This document shows positions 1-9,789 of a stretch of DNA of 64,000 bases, piece after piece (within the stretch, counting starts at the first letter, position 1; each line of letters starts with the position of its first letter). Location: the NCBI GenBank assembly GCA_012295275.1, contig CM022678.1, positions 8,993,228-9,057,227 on the forward strand. Reading direction: 5' to 3'. Source of the DNA: Chrysomallon squamiferum. Lineage: Eukaryota > Mollusca > Gastropoda > Neomphalida > Peltospiridae. A model generated the notes under the pieces. It was not told where the DNA came from, did no database searches, and worked only from the letters and a program-made list of their open reading frames with translations. The translations under genes were made by a program, and so were the position numbers.

Positions 1-7
1 CTTGCAG

Positions 8-190
8 ACACTGCCTGTGTGATTCTCAGCTTGAAAGAGTCTGACATTTTATCTCATGTTGAGAATGTCGTCAGTAATACTAATAGTAACCATAGAAACA
101 GATTCCAGTCAGAATATTTTTGTCAGCAGTTCCTACAATTCCTAGATGTGTTGAGAAGAAAACATGAAACATCAATAGTGGGAAAAAAAG
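8..190 (+). pseudogene. Exon A1 of the unidentified duplicated gene (copy A)
   Basis: The exon follows a CAG acceptor at 5-7 and ends at a strong donor (AAG|GTAAGT, 191). It is open throughout, with residues such as SLKESDILSHVENV and FCQQFLQFLDVLRRKH, which suggest amphipathic helices. The copy at 57,616-57,799 aligns along its whole length with about 11 differences in 170 bases, counted by eye. Upstream exons of copy A lie outside the window. I call it pseudogene because later exons of this copy (A2, A3, A4) carry frame-breaking deletions; this exon alone is intact. The family is not recognised. Confidence 0.6.
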
Positions 191-590
191 GTAAGTTCTT
201 TTTGAATAATATTATTTATTCTTGTTAGAAAATTACATTTTACAGGAAATAAGAAAATTTAACACATAACATGAACTGAAATTTATTTTAACTGGATAAA
301 TAAGTTATATAAAAACTTTCATAATGAAGATGTCGTCATAATGAAGCTGTAGGGTATTTATTTATTTATTTATTTCATCTATTTCGTGTGATCCTTTGTG
401 GTTTTTGCCAGGGATCAGCAATGGTCAGAGTTGTTGTAGTGATTTCCACCAGAATAGCTAAATGGGTTATATCACTGTGTACATTTCATTGTTGTGTGTG
501 ACATTTCTGACACTGTCCACACTTAGGTAGCTGCATCAAAAACCAGATTATTCTTGTTCTTTGGCTTGGAGGTCACGTCGAGATGTTTTG
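191..590 (+). other. Intron sequence upstream of the 45-bp array
   Basis: AT-rich non-coding sequence, with a short TTTA run near 355-376. It aligns with 57,800-58,214 in copy C. No gene seen. Confidence 0.5.
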
Positions 591-1578
591 TCTTTGTCAC
601 ACAGTGTTGCAGTGTGGACTTTGAAATACTCAGAGTCTTTGTCACACAGTGTTGCAGTGTGGACTTTGAAATACTCAGAGTCTTTGTCACACAGTGTTGC
701 AGTGTGGACTTTGAAATACTCAGAGTCTTTGTCACACAGTGTTGCAGTGTGGACTTTGAAATACTCAGAGTCTTTGTCACACAGTGTTGCAGTGTGGACT
801 TTGAAATACTCAGAGTCTTTGTCACACAGTGTTGCAGTGTGGACTTTGAAATACTCAGAGTCTTTGTCACACAGTGTTGCAGTGTGGACTTTGAAATACT
901 CAGAGTCTTTGTCACACAGTGTTGCAGTGTGGACTTTGAAATACTCAGAGTCTTTGTCACACAGTGTTGCAGTGTGGACTTTGAAATACTCAGAGTCTTT
1001 GTCACACAGTGTTGCAGTGTGGACTTTGAAATACTCAGAGTCTTTGTCACACAGTGTTGCAGTGTGGACTTTGAAATACTCAGTCTTTGTCACACAGTGT
1101 TGCAGTGTGGACTTTGAAATACTCAGAGTCTTTGTCACACAGTGTTGCAGTGTGGACTTTGAAATACTCAGAGTCTTTGTCACACAGTGTTGCAGTGTGG
1201 ACTTTGAAATACTCAGAGTCTTTGTCACACAGTGTTGCAGTGTGGACTTTGAAATACTCAGAGTCTTTGTCACACAGTGTTGCAGTGTGGACTTTGAAAT
1301 ACTCAGAGTCTTTGTCACACAGTGTTGCAGTGTGGACTTTGAAATACTCAGAGTCTTTGTCACACAGTGTTGCAGTGTGGACTTTGAAATACTCAGAGTC
1401 TTTGTCACACAGTGTTGCAGTGTGGACTTTGAAATACTCAGAGTCTTTGTCACACAGTGTTGCAGTGTGGACTTTGAAATACTCAGAGTCTTTGTCACAC
1501 AGTGCTGCAGTGTGGACTTTGAAATACTCAGAGTCTTTGTCACACAGTGCTGCAGTGTGGACTTTGAAATACTCAGAG
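591..1578 (+). repeat. 45-bp minisatellite, 22 copies
   Basis: The unit starts TCTTTGTCACACAGTGTTGC and is 45 bp long. Twenty-two units fit exactly into 988 bp because one unit (near 1,081) lacks 2 bp. The last two units share a T-to-C change (GTGCTGCAG, near 1,503 and 1,548). The rest are essentially identical, so the expansion is young or homogenised. At the paralogous place in copy C (58,215-58,260) there is a single unit. Because 45 is a multiple of three, long open frames appear on both strands; they are by-products of the repeat. Confidence 0.95.
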
Positions 1579-1797
1579 TCTTTGCTGAATCTCACAACAT
1601 CTTCAGACATTTGTCCAGTGTGTCTGTGTAAAACTATATGAAAACAGATTTTTATTCAGCAGCTCCTTTGTCTTGAACTTGTACATTTAGTGCTGTTTAT
1701 ACTTCTGTACTGATTGATTAGTTTCTGCCATGTTTATAGATCAGAAAGTACATGAACTGGATCTTTATTTCCAGTTTTGTATTTCAATTTATTGCTG

Positions 1798-1828
<31 letters not shown>

Positions 1829-2162
1829 TAGTAAATGCATTTTGCATGTGCTCATATGTATGTGATAATTAATACTCTGATTTCAAACTAAAACTGAAGA
1901 GTAAATTCTAGATATATTAATTACTTCATAATTTTAGTTAACATCACAAAATTGTAAATGAAAAAAAACAACTCTGGAAATCTTTGTAATTGTATAAATA
2001 CTTTAATCCTAGGATTAAATTAATTTTGTGTTTGAGAATCTATTTTCCCACAGGAATCTAGGACAGTATTTTCCAAATTAAACAGTTTTAAAAATATTTT
2101 CATGTTATTATTGAATTGTTTTTATCAATTATTATTCTTAATATGTTAATTCTGTTTTTCAG
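1579..2162 (+). other. Intron with a (TA)n tract
   Basis: Non-coding AT-rich sequence with a TA dinucleotide run at about 1,800-1,828, also present in copy C near 58,475-58,498. It ends in the pyrimidine tract and AG (2,161-2,162) that precede exon A2. Confidence 0.55.
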
Positions 2163-2250
2163 CTGCAGTAACACAAAAGTCAGGCAGCTGAAATTCTTGA
2201 TTCTCTGGACTGCCTCTGAAATCCTGGTGATCTTCTCAAAGAGGAGAAAT
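2163..2250 (+). pseudogene. Exon A2 (copy A), with an 11-bp deletion
   Basis: The acceptor is TTTTTCAG and the donor GTGAGT at 2,251. The peptide includes KVRQLKFLILWTASEILVIF, a strongly helical stretch. Copy C (58,837-58,935) has 99 bp and reads on with SKRLLKME. Here 11 bp are missing near the 3' end (after CAAAGAGG), which breaks the frame into the next exon. Splice signals are preserved although the frame is not. Confidence 0.6.
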
Positions 2251-3127
2251 GTGAGTGGTTTAGGAAAATGTTGTCTTGGTGTTTCTAATTCTGCAGTACA
2301 GGTAGCTGTGATCCCTTCCTCATTACCTCTCAGTAGTTATGTTGTTGGGTTTTTTTGTTGTTGTTGTTGTTGTTGTTTTTATTCATGGTAGTCTTTTTTC
2401 TTTTGGATGACGTGAAACTAAAGTTGAAATTGAGACTTGTTTCTGACTCGCATGTGGTTTGTGTCTGCTAAAAAAAAACATTTTTTTTTTTTTATTCTGT
2501 ATTTACTATTGAACGAGAACAGATAATATTGAATTCACTGATAAGAAATGTTCACTTACTAATAATGTTTATGATATCAAGGCAGACATCAAATGAAATA
2601 TCGATACGGATTGTAATGTTTATATCAGTTTTCATTTTCTTAAACAATAACTGAATAAGAATTTAAAAATATATATATATATTGTTTTGTTATTTATATA
2701 TTTATTTGTTATTAACACTGAACAGTCTATGCATTTTTCATTATCAGTAATAGAAAATATATAAATATTGATTTTGTTTCATAAAAAAACTATGAAAACT
2801 TATTTTTAAAAAACATGTAGTGCTATAAGAAGCATGAAGAAGATGTATTTTCCACAGAAACACATGAAAAATATCAAATAAACCCACTTTTAATAATCAA
2901 CAGTGAAACAGTAAATTAAGTAAAATATTCATTTTTCACAGTGACATACACTGAATTTTTTATTTTTTATGATTATTATTATTATTATTTGTTTTTTTAT
3001 GTTGTTCTTGCTTCTTTTTCAAAGTTTTTGGAAGCAGCACATTAAATTTCAGTTTTCACTTTATAAAGAGCTCAGGGCATAATGAGATGTGAACATTAAT
3101 GTTTTTTTTTGTTTTTCAATTAAAAAT
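2251..3127 (+). other. Intron between A2 and A3
   Basis: AT-rich, with a GTT run near 2,352-2,378, poly-T tracts and short AT repeats near 2,670 and 2,975. It aligns with 58,936-59,810 in copy C. No gene seen. Confidence 0.5.
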
Positions 3128-3273
3128 GAAGAAGTGAGAAGACCTGAAATTAAGGAGATGTTTTATTATTTACACACAGTCTGATGGTGAAAAGAAGAGG
3201 TGTAAAGGTTACACCAACTTTTATTGTAAACAAGAAGCCAAGTAGACATGAAGAAATATGGATGGGTTTCCAG
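3128..3273 (+). pseudogene. Exon A3 (copy A), frameshifted
   Basis: It matches the open exon at 59,810-59,961, whose frame contains EVRRPEIKEMCYYL and ends EEIWMGFQ at a GTAAG donor. Here one base is missing (TACACACAG against TACATCACAG), so the reading frame is lost in mid exon. Copy B (24,001) has the same one-base deletion, so the break predates the split of A and B. The donor (CAG|GTAAGC, 3,274) is intact. Confidence 0.65.
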
Positions 3274-3723
3274 GTAAGCGCCCTTTTTAAATAAATGTAT
3301 TAGGGTGAAGGTATAAATGAATACCAGATAATTAAATGTGAGAGGTAGTTTAAAAAGAAGCTCATTGTATATTGAAAATTTAAGGGTTTTTAACTTTAAT
3401 AATAAATTAAAAAAGTATCCAGTAACAGATGCACAGATGGATAGAAAGACAGATGATGGATTGATACACTGATTATACAGACTGCATGAAAAACAGAGTC
3501 AGAAGGTTGATCAGTAGTCATAGTTAGGCAGGTGATAAGAAAATGGAATAATAAAATACACACAGACAGACAGACAGACAGACAGACACTGCAAACCTTT
3601 ATTACAGCAGTTCAAACTTGTGTAACATCTTGAGTTGCACAAAAGAAATTGTTGTTGAAACATTTTGTTTGACACTTTTTTTCACTTCACAGTTTCATTT
3701 CACAAACTCTTGTCCTCCTGCAG
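3274..3723 (+). other. Intron with a GACA microsatellite
   Basis: It contains an ACAG/GACA tetranucleotide run near 3,560-3,588. Copy C diverges at this point, which suggests that the GACA repeat was its breakpoint. It ends in a pyrimidine-rich acceptor (TCCTCCTGCAG, 3,713-3,723). Confidence 0.5.
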
Positions 3724-4068
3724 TGGACTCCTTTGACAGCCTGATCTAAGAGACGTCATGAGACAACAGCTGTCTCTGGAGACACACATCAAACTGGCTC
3801 CTGTCACCGGGTGACAGCTGGTCAGGTTCCGAGTTGGGTGACAGCTGGTCAGGTTCCGAGTTGGGCGACAGCTGGTCAGGTTCCGAGTTGGGTGACAGCT
3901 GGTCAGGTTTCGAGTTGGGTGACAGCTGGTCAGGTTCCGAGTTGGGTGACAGCTGGTCAAGCTTGGTGTTGGGTGACAGCTGGTCAGGTTTTGAGTTGGG
4001 TGACAGCTGGTCAAGCTTGGTGTTGGGTGACAGCTGGTCAGGTTCCGAGTTGGGTGACAGCTGGTCAG
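3724..4068 (+). pseudogene. Exon A3b ending in a 27-bp tandem repeat
   Basis: A good acceptor (CCTCCTGCAG) is followed by about 85 unique bases and then the repeat, ending at CTGGTCAG|GTAAGA. In copy B the unique part is open for about 30 codons (SFVSPALRYIMRQQLSRE). In A one base is missing near 3,743, which breaks that frame. In B the same frame meets TGA at the first repeat unit. The exon is probably not functional in either copy as it stands. Its phase does not match exon A3, so an exon may be missing between them. Confidence 0.5.
3809..4068 (+). repeat. 27-bp minisatellite over a splice donor, 9 copies plus a partial
   Basis: The unit is GGGTGACAGCTGGTCAGGTT plus CCGAGTT. Starts fall every 27 bp from 3,809 to 4,052. 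The last, partial unit runs into GGTCAG|GTAAGAC, so every unit carries a weaker copy of the donor (GTCAG|GTT). The array in copy B has 19 full units. Confidence 0.92.
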
Positions 4069-4155
4069 GTAAGACGGTTGCTAAAGTGGATGTTGCTTGG
4101 TGTAGCTCGAGCTCTTCCTGAATTGAAAAAACTTGATGCCTACACCCAGTTCCTT

Positions 4156-4590
4156 GTGTCTTTGATGTAACAATAACAGTACCTCTAATCCCTACTATAT
4201 AACTTGTCTTTGATGTAACAATAACTGTACCTCTAATCCCTACCACATAACTTGTCTTTGATGTAATATATAACTTGTCTTTGATGTAACAATAACAGTA
4301 CCTCTAATCCCTACCACATAACTGGTCTTTGATGTAATATATAACTGGTCTTTGATGTAAAAATAACAGTACCTCTAATCCCTACCACATAACTTGTCTT
4401 TGATGTAACAATAACAGTACCTCTAATCCCTACTATATAACTGGTCTTTGATGTAACAATAACAGTACCTCTAATCCCTACTATATAACTTGTCTTTGAT
4501 GTAACAATAACAGTACCTCTAATCCTTACCATATAACTTGTCTTTGATGTAATATATAACTGGTCTTTGATGAAAAAATAACTCAACCAT
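4156..4590 (+). repeat. 48-bp tandem repeat
   Basis: The unit begins GTCTTTGATGTAACAATAAC and continues AGTACCTCTAATCCCTACCACATAACTT. About seven full units are mixed with truncated units of about 24 bp (GTCTTTGATGTAATATATAA). A related, shorter array lies at 25,264-25,535. The open frame on the minus strand is a by-product. Confidence 0.88.
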
Positions 4591-5085
4591 TGATCCCTAC
4601 AATGAACAGATGTAAGAAAGCACTGAACCCATTTGACTGTCAGTATTAAAATCACTGGTCTTTGATGTAAGAATAACACAATAAAGCAACATTGCTCTGA
4701 AGAAGACTGTAAATAAGACTGGGAGATATAGGAATACTGAGAGAGCAGAAAGAATATGTCTATTATGTATAACAGTGGTGAAACTGAAGATGTAATTGAA
4801 AATAACATCATTTGGGAAAATATTTATTTAAAGCATTTCAGTGTAGAAAAGTTTTGATTTGTTAGACATAGTTTATCTGCTATTAATATTCTCCAAAGTA
4901 TTATCATACTGTCACTATTGGTAATTCTTGTTTTCTTCTTATTATTATTGACATTGTATATCAATAAGCTGTAAAGCTTAGAATAATAAAGAATTGAATT
5001 GAGCCACTAATGATGTTGCAAAGCCTTAAACCTGCTTGACTGATTGTCTGAATTACTGTCAGTCAAACAACACCATGGAAAATCC
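4591..5085 (+). other. Non-coding sequence between arrays
   Basis: It aligns with 25,536-25,925 in copy B. No open frame with plausible composition was found. Confidence 0.45.
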
Positions 5086-5235
5086 AGTCATTTGCCTAAT
5101 TCCTGGATTATTTTGTCATTTGCCTAATTCCTGGAACTTTTAGTCTTTTGCCCAATTCCTGGAACTTTTAGTCTTTTGCCCAATTCCTGTAAATTTTAGT
5201 CATTTACCCAATTCCTGGAAATTTTAATCATTAGG
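5086..5235 (+). repeat. 28-bp tandem repeat, 5 copies
   Basis: Units resemble GTCATTTGCCCAATTCCTGG plus AACTTTTA, with point changes. Copy B has about seven units at 25,926-26,125. Confidence 0.85.
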
Positions 5236-6414
5236 CCTAATTTCTGATGGTTTTGGGTGTTAGGTAAATGACTAGTTTGACATATTGACTGTAACATATA
5301 TATGCATCTGTAAGAATGTTTTATTCTATTTTTTTGAGTGTGTTTATAGATGGAAAGACATACAGAAAAATAGATACGTAAGGTAGTTACGTAGACATTG
5401 ATGTGTAGGTAACTAGTGAGATGCATTGATCATACATGGATGGTTACTGATGGATCAGAATATTGAATAGAGGAATAAGATAGATACATAGATAGTATAT
5501 GTGTGTATAAATTATTCTAAAATCTGATCAAGTAATAACCTAAAAAAAAAAAAAAAAAAATAAAAATATAAATAAAACTATTTTAATATTTAATATAATT
5601 ATAAAATCTGATATAGTAATAACTACAAAAACAACAGTAATAAAAAATTTTAATATAATATTTAATACAATGTTGAGATATTTCTTTTTTAATAAAAGCA
5701 AACAAAACAACAAAACATTTTAATATAAAGAATGTATAATGTCAGTTATTAGGCCATACTTTAAAAAATGTATTAACTGAATATTTTTACTTTATTACAC
5801 TGATTACTTGGGTACACTATTTCAAATTTAAAAAAACTAAAATAAAAAGTAAAATAAAAAGTAAAATAAAAATGGGTAAGTCTGACACACATTTCCTTGT
5901 GCAGCCTCCAGTCTACCCACATTCCCTGAAAACAGAGTTTTATTTAAAATACATAACAAATAGCCATGACAACCTGTAAATGAAATATATGTGTTGCCAT
6001 GGTGACTAAAAACAGTATGTATTGTAAAGATCTGTATTATTTGGTTTACAGCCATGGCTGGACTCAGATAGCACAGATGCTATAAGTTAAATACAAACTA
6101 TCATCAACTAATGAGTTTGTTTGTAATGTACTGAAACTCATATTTGATCTATCAAATTAAAATATATAAACAGTTAACAAAATATTAGCTGTACAGAAAT
6201 ATGTTAACTTTCTTAAAAAATACAATTTGATTTCATAAGACTTATTTCAAACTGATAAATTATGCAAATACATTTCACATGAAAGTATTGACATCCTTTG
6301 ATCAGACATTTTATTTTTACATTTCTTTGAGAAATATGATAAAGTCAAAATGCAACATGCTTGATTCTGTTTTCTTCACATCTGCTGTTGTTGCTGTAGT
6401 TGTTTCATCACCAC
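5236..6414 (+). other. AT-rich non-coding sequence
   Basis: It contains poly-A near 5,543-5,560 and short AT-rich repeats. It aligns with 26,126-27,605. No gene seen. Confidence 0.45.
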
Positions 6415-8160
6415 TTTCTGCTGCTGTTCTCTTTAAGCTAGTTTCTGACTGAACTGTGTTTTCACTGACTGTGTTACTGCTGTTCTCTTTAAGCTAGTTT
6501 CTGACTGAACTGTGTTTTCACTGACTGTGTTACTGCTGTTCTCTTTAAGCCAGTTTCTGACTGAACTTTGTTTTCACTGACTGTGTTACAGGTGTTTTCA
6601 CTGACTGTGTTACTGCTGTTCTCTTTAAGCTAGTTTCTGACTGAACTGTGTTTTCACTGACTGTGTTACTGCTGTTCTCTTTAAGCTAGTTTCTGACTGA
6701 ACTGTGTTTTCACTGACTGTGTTACTGCTGTTCTCTTTAAGCTAGTTTCTGACTGAACTGTGTTTTCACTGACTGTGTTACTGCTGTTCTCTTTAAGCTG
6801 GTTTCTGACTGAACTGTGTTTTCACTGACTGTTTTACTGGTGTTCTCTTTAAGCTAGTTTCTGACTGAACTGTGTTTTCACTGTTAATGTTACTGCTGTT
6901 CTCTTTAAGCTAGTTTCTGACTGAACTGTGTTTCCACTGACTGTGTTACTGCTGTTCTCTTTAAGCTAGTTTCTGACTGAACTGTGTTTTCACTGTCAAT
7001 GTTACTGCTGTTCTCTTTAAGCTAGTTTCTGACTGAACTGTGTTTTCACTGTTAATGTTACTGCTGTTCTCTTTAAGCTAGTTTCTGACTGAACTGTGTT
7101 TCCACTGACTGTGTTACTGCTGTTCTCTTTAAGCTAGTTTCTGACTGAACTGTGTTTTTTCACTGACTGTTGTTTTGCTGTTCTCTTTAAGCTGGTTTCT
7201 GACTGAACTGTGTTTTCACTGATTGTTACTGCTGTTCTCTTTAAGCTGGTTTCTGACTGAACTGTGTTTTCACTGACTGTGTTACTGCTGTTCTCTTTAA
7301 GCTGGTTTCTGACTGAACTGTGTTTTCACTGACTGTTAATGTTACTGCTGTTCTCTTTAAGCTAGTTTCTGACTGAACTGTGTTTCCACTGACTGTGTTA
7401 CTGCTGTTCTCTTTAAGCTAGTTTCTGACTGAACTGTGTTTTCACTGACTGTTACTGCTGTTCTCTTTAAGCTGGTTTCTGACTGAACTGTGTTTTCACT
7501 GACTGATTGTTACTGCTGTTCTCTTTAAGCTAGTTTCTGACTGAACTGTGTTTTCACTGACTGTGTTACTGCTGTTCTCTTTAAGCTAGTTTCTGACTGA
7601 ACTGTGTTTTCACTGACTGTGTTACTGCTGTTCTCTTTAAGCTAGTTTCTGACTGAACTGTGTTTTCACTGTTACTGGTGTTACTGCTGTTCTCTTTAAG
7701 CTAGTTTCTGACTGAACTGTGTTTTCACTGACTGTGTTACTGCTGTTCTCTTTAAGCTAGTTTCTGACTGAACTGTGTTTTCACTGACTGTGTTACTGCT
7801 GTTCTCTTTAAGCTAGTTTCTGACTGAACTGTGTTTTCACTGACTGTTACTGCTGTTCTCTTTAAGCTGGTTTCTGACTGAACTGTGTTTTCACTGATTG
7901 TTACTGCTGTTCTCTTTAAGCTGGTTTCTGACTGAACTGTGTTTTCAGTGACTGACTGGTGTGTTACTGCTGTTCTCTTTAAGCTGGTTTCTGACTGAAC
8001 TGTGTTTTCACTGACTGTGTTACTGCTGTTCTCTTTAAGCTGGTTTCTGACTGAACTGTGTTTTCACTGACTGTGTTACTGCTGTTCTCTTTAAGCTAGT
8101 TTCTGACTGAACTGTGTTTTCACTGACTGTTATAGGTGTTTCCACTGACTGTGTTACTGG
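6415..8160 (+). repeat. 56-bp minisatellite, about 30 copies
   Basis: The unit begins GTTACTGCTGTTCTCTTTAA and continues GCTAGTTTCTGACTGAACTGTGTTTTCACTGACTGT. About 30 occurrences of CTCTTTAAGC were counted by eye. Units differ by A/G at GCTAG/GCTGG and by small indels in the TGACTGT tail. Copy B has two full units at the same place, plus three short ones of 24 bp. Confidence 0.93.
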
Positions 8161-8344
8161 TGTTTTCTTTGACTGTGTGAACTGTGTTTTCACTACAGGT
8201 GGTTTTTTTCTATCACTGCAGATGCTCTACCTCCATCATCTTTTTACCTACAAACTGTGATTTTTTATATGTTTCTTATCTCTTTACTGCACTGTGTTTC
8301 ATTTTGTTGGTGTAATTATCTTTGTATGATGTGTGATGTGTTTT

Positions 8345-8675
8345 TTATGCTGCATGTTATATGTGTGTATGTATGTATGTATGTGTGTGTGAGTGTTTCT
8401 GTGTTTTTGTATATATGTGTGTGTGTGTGTACTGGTGTGTATGTCTACATGTGTGTGTGAATGTGTCTGTATTTGTATGTGTGTGTGTTTGTCTATGTGT
8501 GAAGTGTTTCTGTGTGTTTGTGTGTTTGTATTTGTGTTTGTATCTGTATCGATGATTTTATTGTGTGTGTGTGTGTATGTGTATGTGTGTGTGTTTGTGT
8601 GTGTGTTGTATGTGTGTGTGTATATGTGTGTGTATATGTATGTGTGTCTGAATGTGTGCATGTGTGTGTGTGTGT
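8345..8675 (+). repeat. TG-rich microsatellite region
   Basis: Interrupted (TG)n and (TATG)n. It yields Cys/Val-rich open frames that are artefacts. The corresponding tract in copy B is at 28,020-28,340. Confidence 0.9.
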
Positions 8676-9789
8676 TTTTGATGATTTATGAGTTTTTTTT
8701 AATTTTGAGTTTAATTACGTTTATTGAATATTTTTATTTTTCTATTTTAATGTGATTGTTTGATTTTAAATTAGTAACTTTATTTAAAAAAAAAAAAATA
8801 ATAATAATAAACATAAATAGGTATTTTATTCAAAATCTATTGCTATTTAATTTCAGCAGGTAAAACATTCAAAAACATACACAAAAACACACATTAAGAA
8901 ACACATTCATCATCACTAGATAGTTTGACTAAATAAACAAATTCACACATACAACACACACAAAATACAAACACACAGATACACAAATACATTCACACTC
9001 TTACACACATAATAAAAACATATCCACACATACATACATACAGACAGACAGACAAACATACATACATACTTAAACATTCAATACAAACATACACAGATAC
9101 ACATACATGCAAACATGCAGAAATACATACATAGTCATGCACACATAAGCACACAGATACATGCAGATACAGACTTACACAAATTATCACACTCAAATGC
9201 ACATAATGTAAACACACACAAATACACACAACATACAACATACATATAAAAATACATACAAACTCAAATACACAAATACACATGCATACAGACTTACACA
9301 AGTACATACACACTGATGCACACATTGAAACATAGACAGACACTCTTATCACTGGCCCATAAATCAAAGAATGAGGAAATGTTTTTTTTTTTTTCAGCTG
9401 TTTTATTTTAAGAGGCAGATTACAGTTTAGTTCATTTTTTTAGATAAATGTATATTACGTAGCATTACAAATCCTCAGTGAATGAATTTCAATTATAGCC
9501 AGTACAGTGTGACTTAACAGAAACTGAAGACTTAGCTTTATTTTGAGATTGTATGTAAGAATTGTCATTATTATTTATCACTGAGTAGCATGGTGTATCA
9601 CAGTGTTTTCAATACTGCAGTCACTTACATACTGCTGATTATGTAAGGTTTTGTTTGTAATACAGAGTGGTCTTGATAGACAGGTTAGTTATTGAACTAT
9701 TTGTAGTGTTAAGGTTCTGATGTGTTTACACAAAATACAGAACATGTAGATGATTGTTTTTTATATACAGATGTGCACACGCCTTGCAG
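8676..9789 (+). other. Non-coding sequence including a CA-rich tract
   Basis: An interrupted CA/CATA tract spans about 8,940-9,340. The rest is AT-rich. The whole segment is absent from copy B, whose TG tract is joined directly to the LINE, so B may have lost it by recombination in the dinucleotide repeats. Confidence 0.5.

Noticed and set aside
523-1641. Long open frames on both strands across the 45-bp repeat
   Set aside because: They exist because the unit length is a multiple of three and contains no stop in those frames. Only one unit exists at the same place in copy C, without any gene.
3746-4246. Open frames with QLSPNSEPD-type or VTAGQVPSW-type repeats
   Set aside because: Translation of the 27-bp minisatellite; open in several frames on both strands, with no independent support.
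4311-4811. Minus-strand frame of 166 codons
   Set aside because: Mostly translation of the 48-bp repeat, with no splice or start context.
8257-9367. Cys/Val/Tyr-rich and Thr/His-rich frames
   Set aside because: TG/CA and TATG microsatellite translations.
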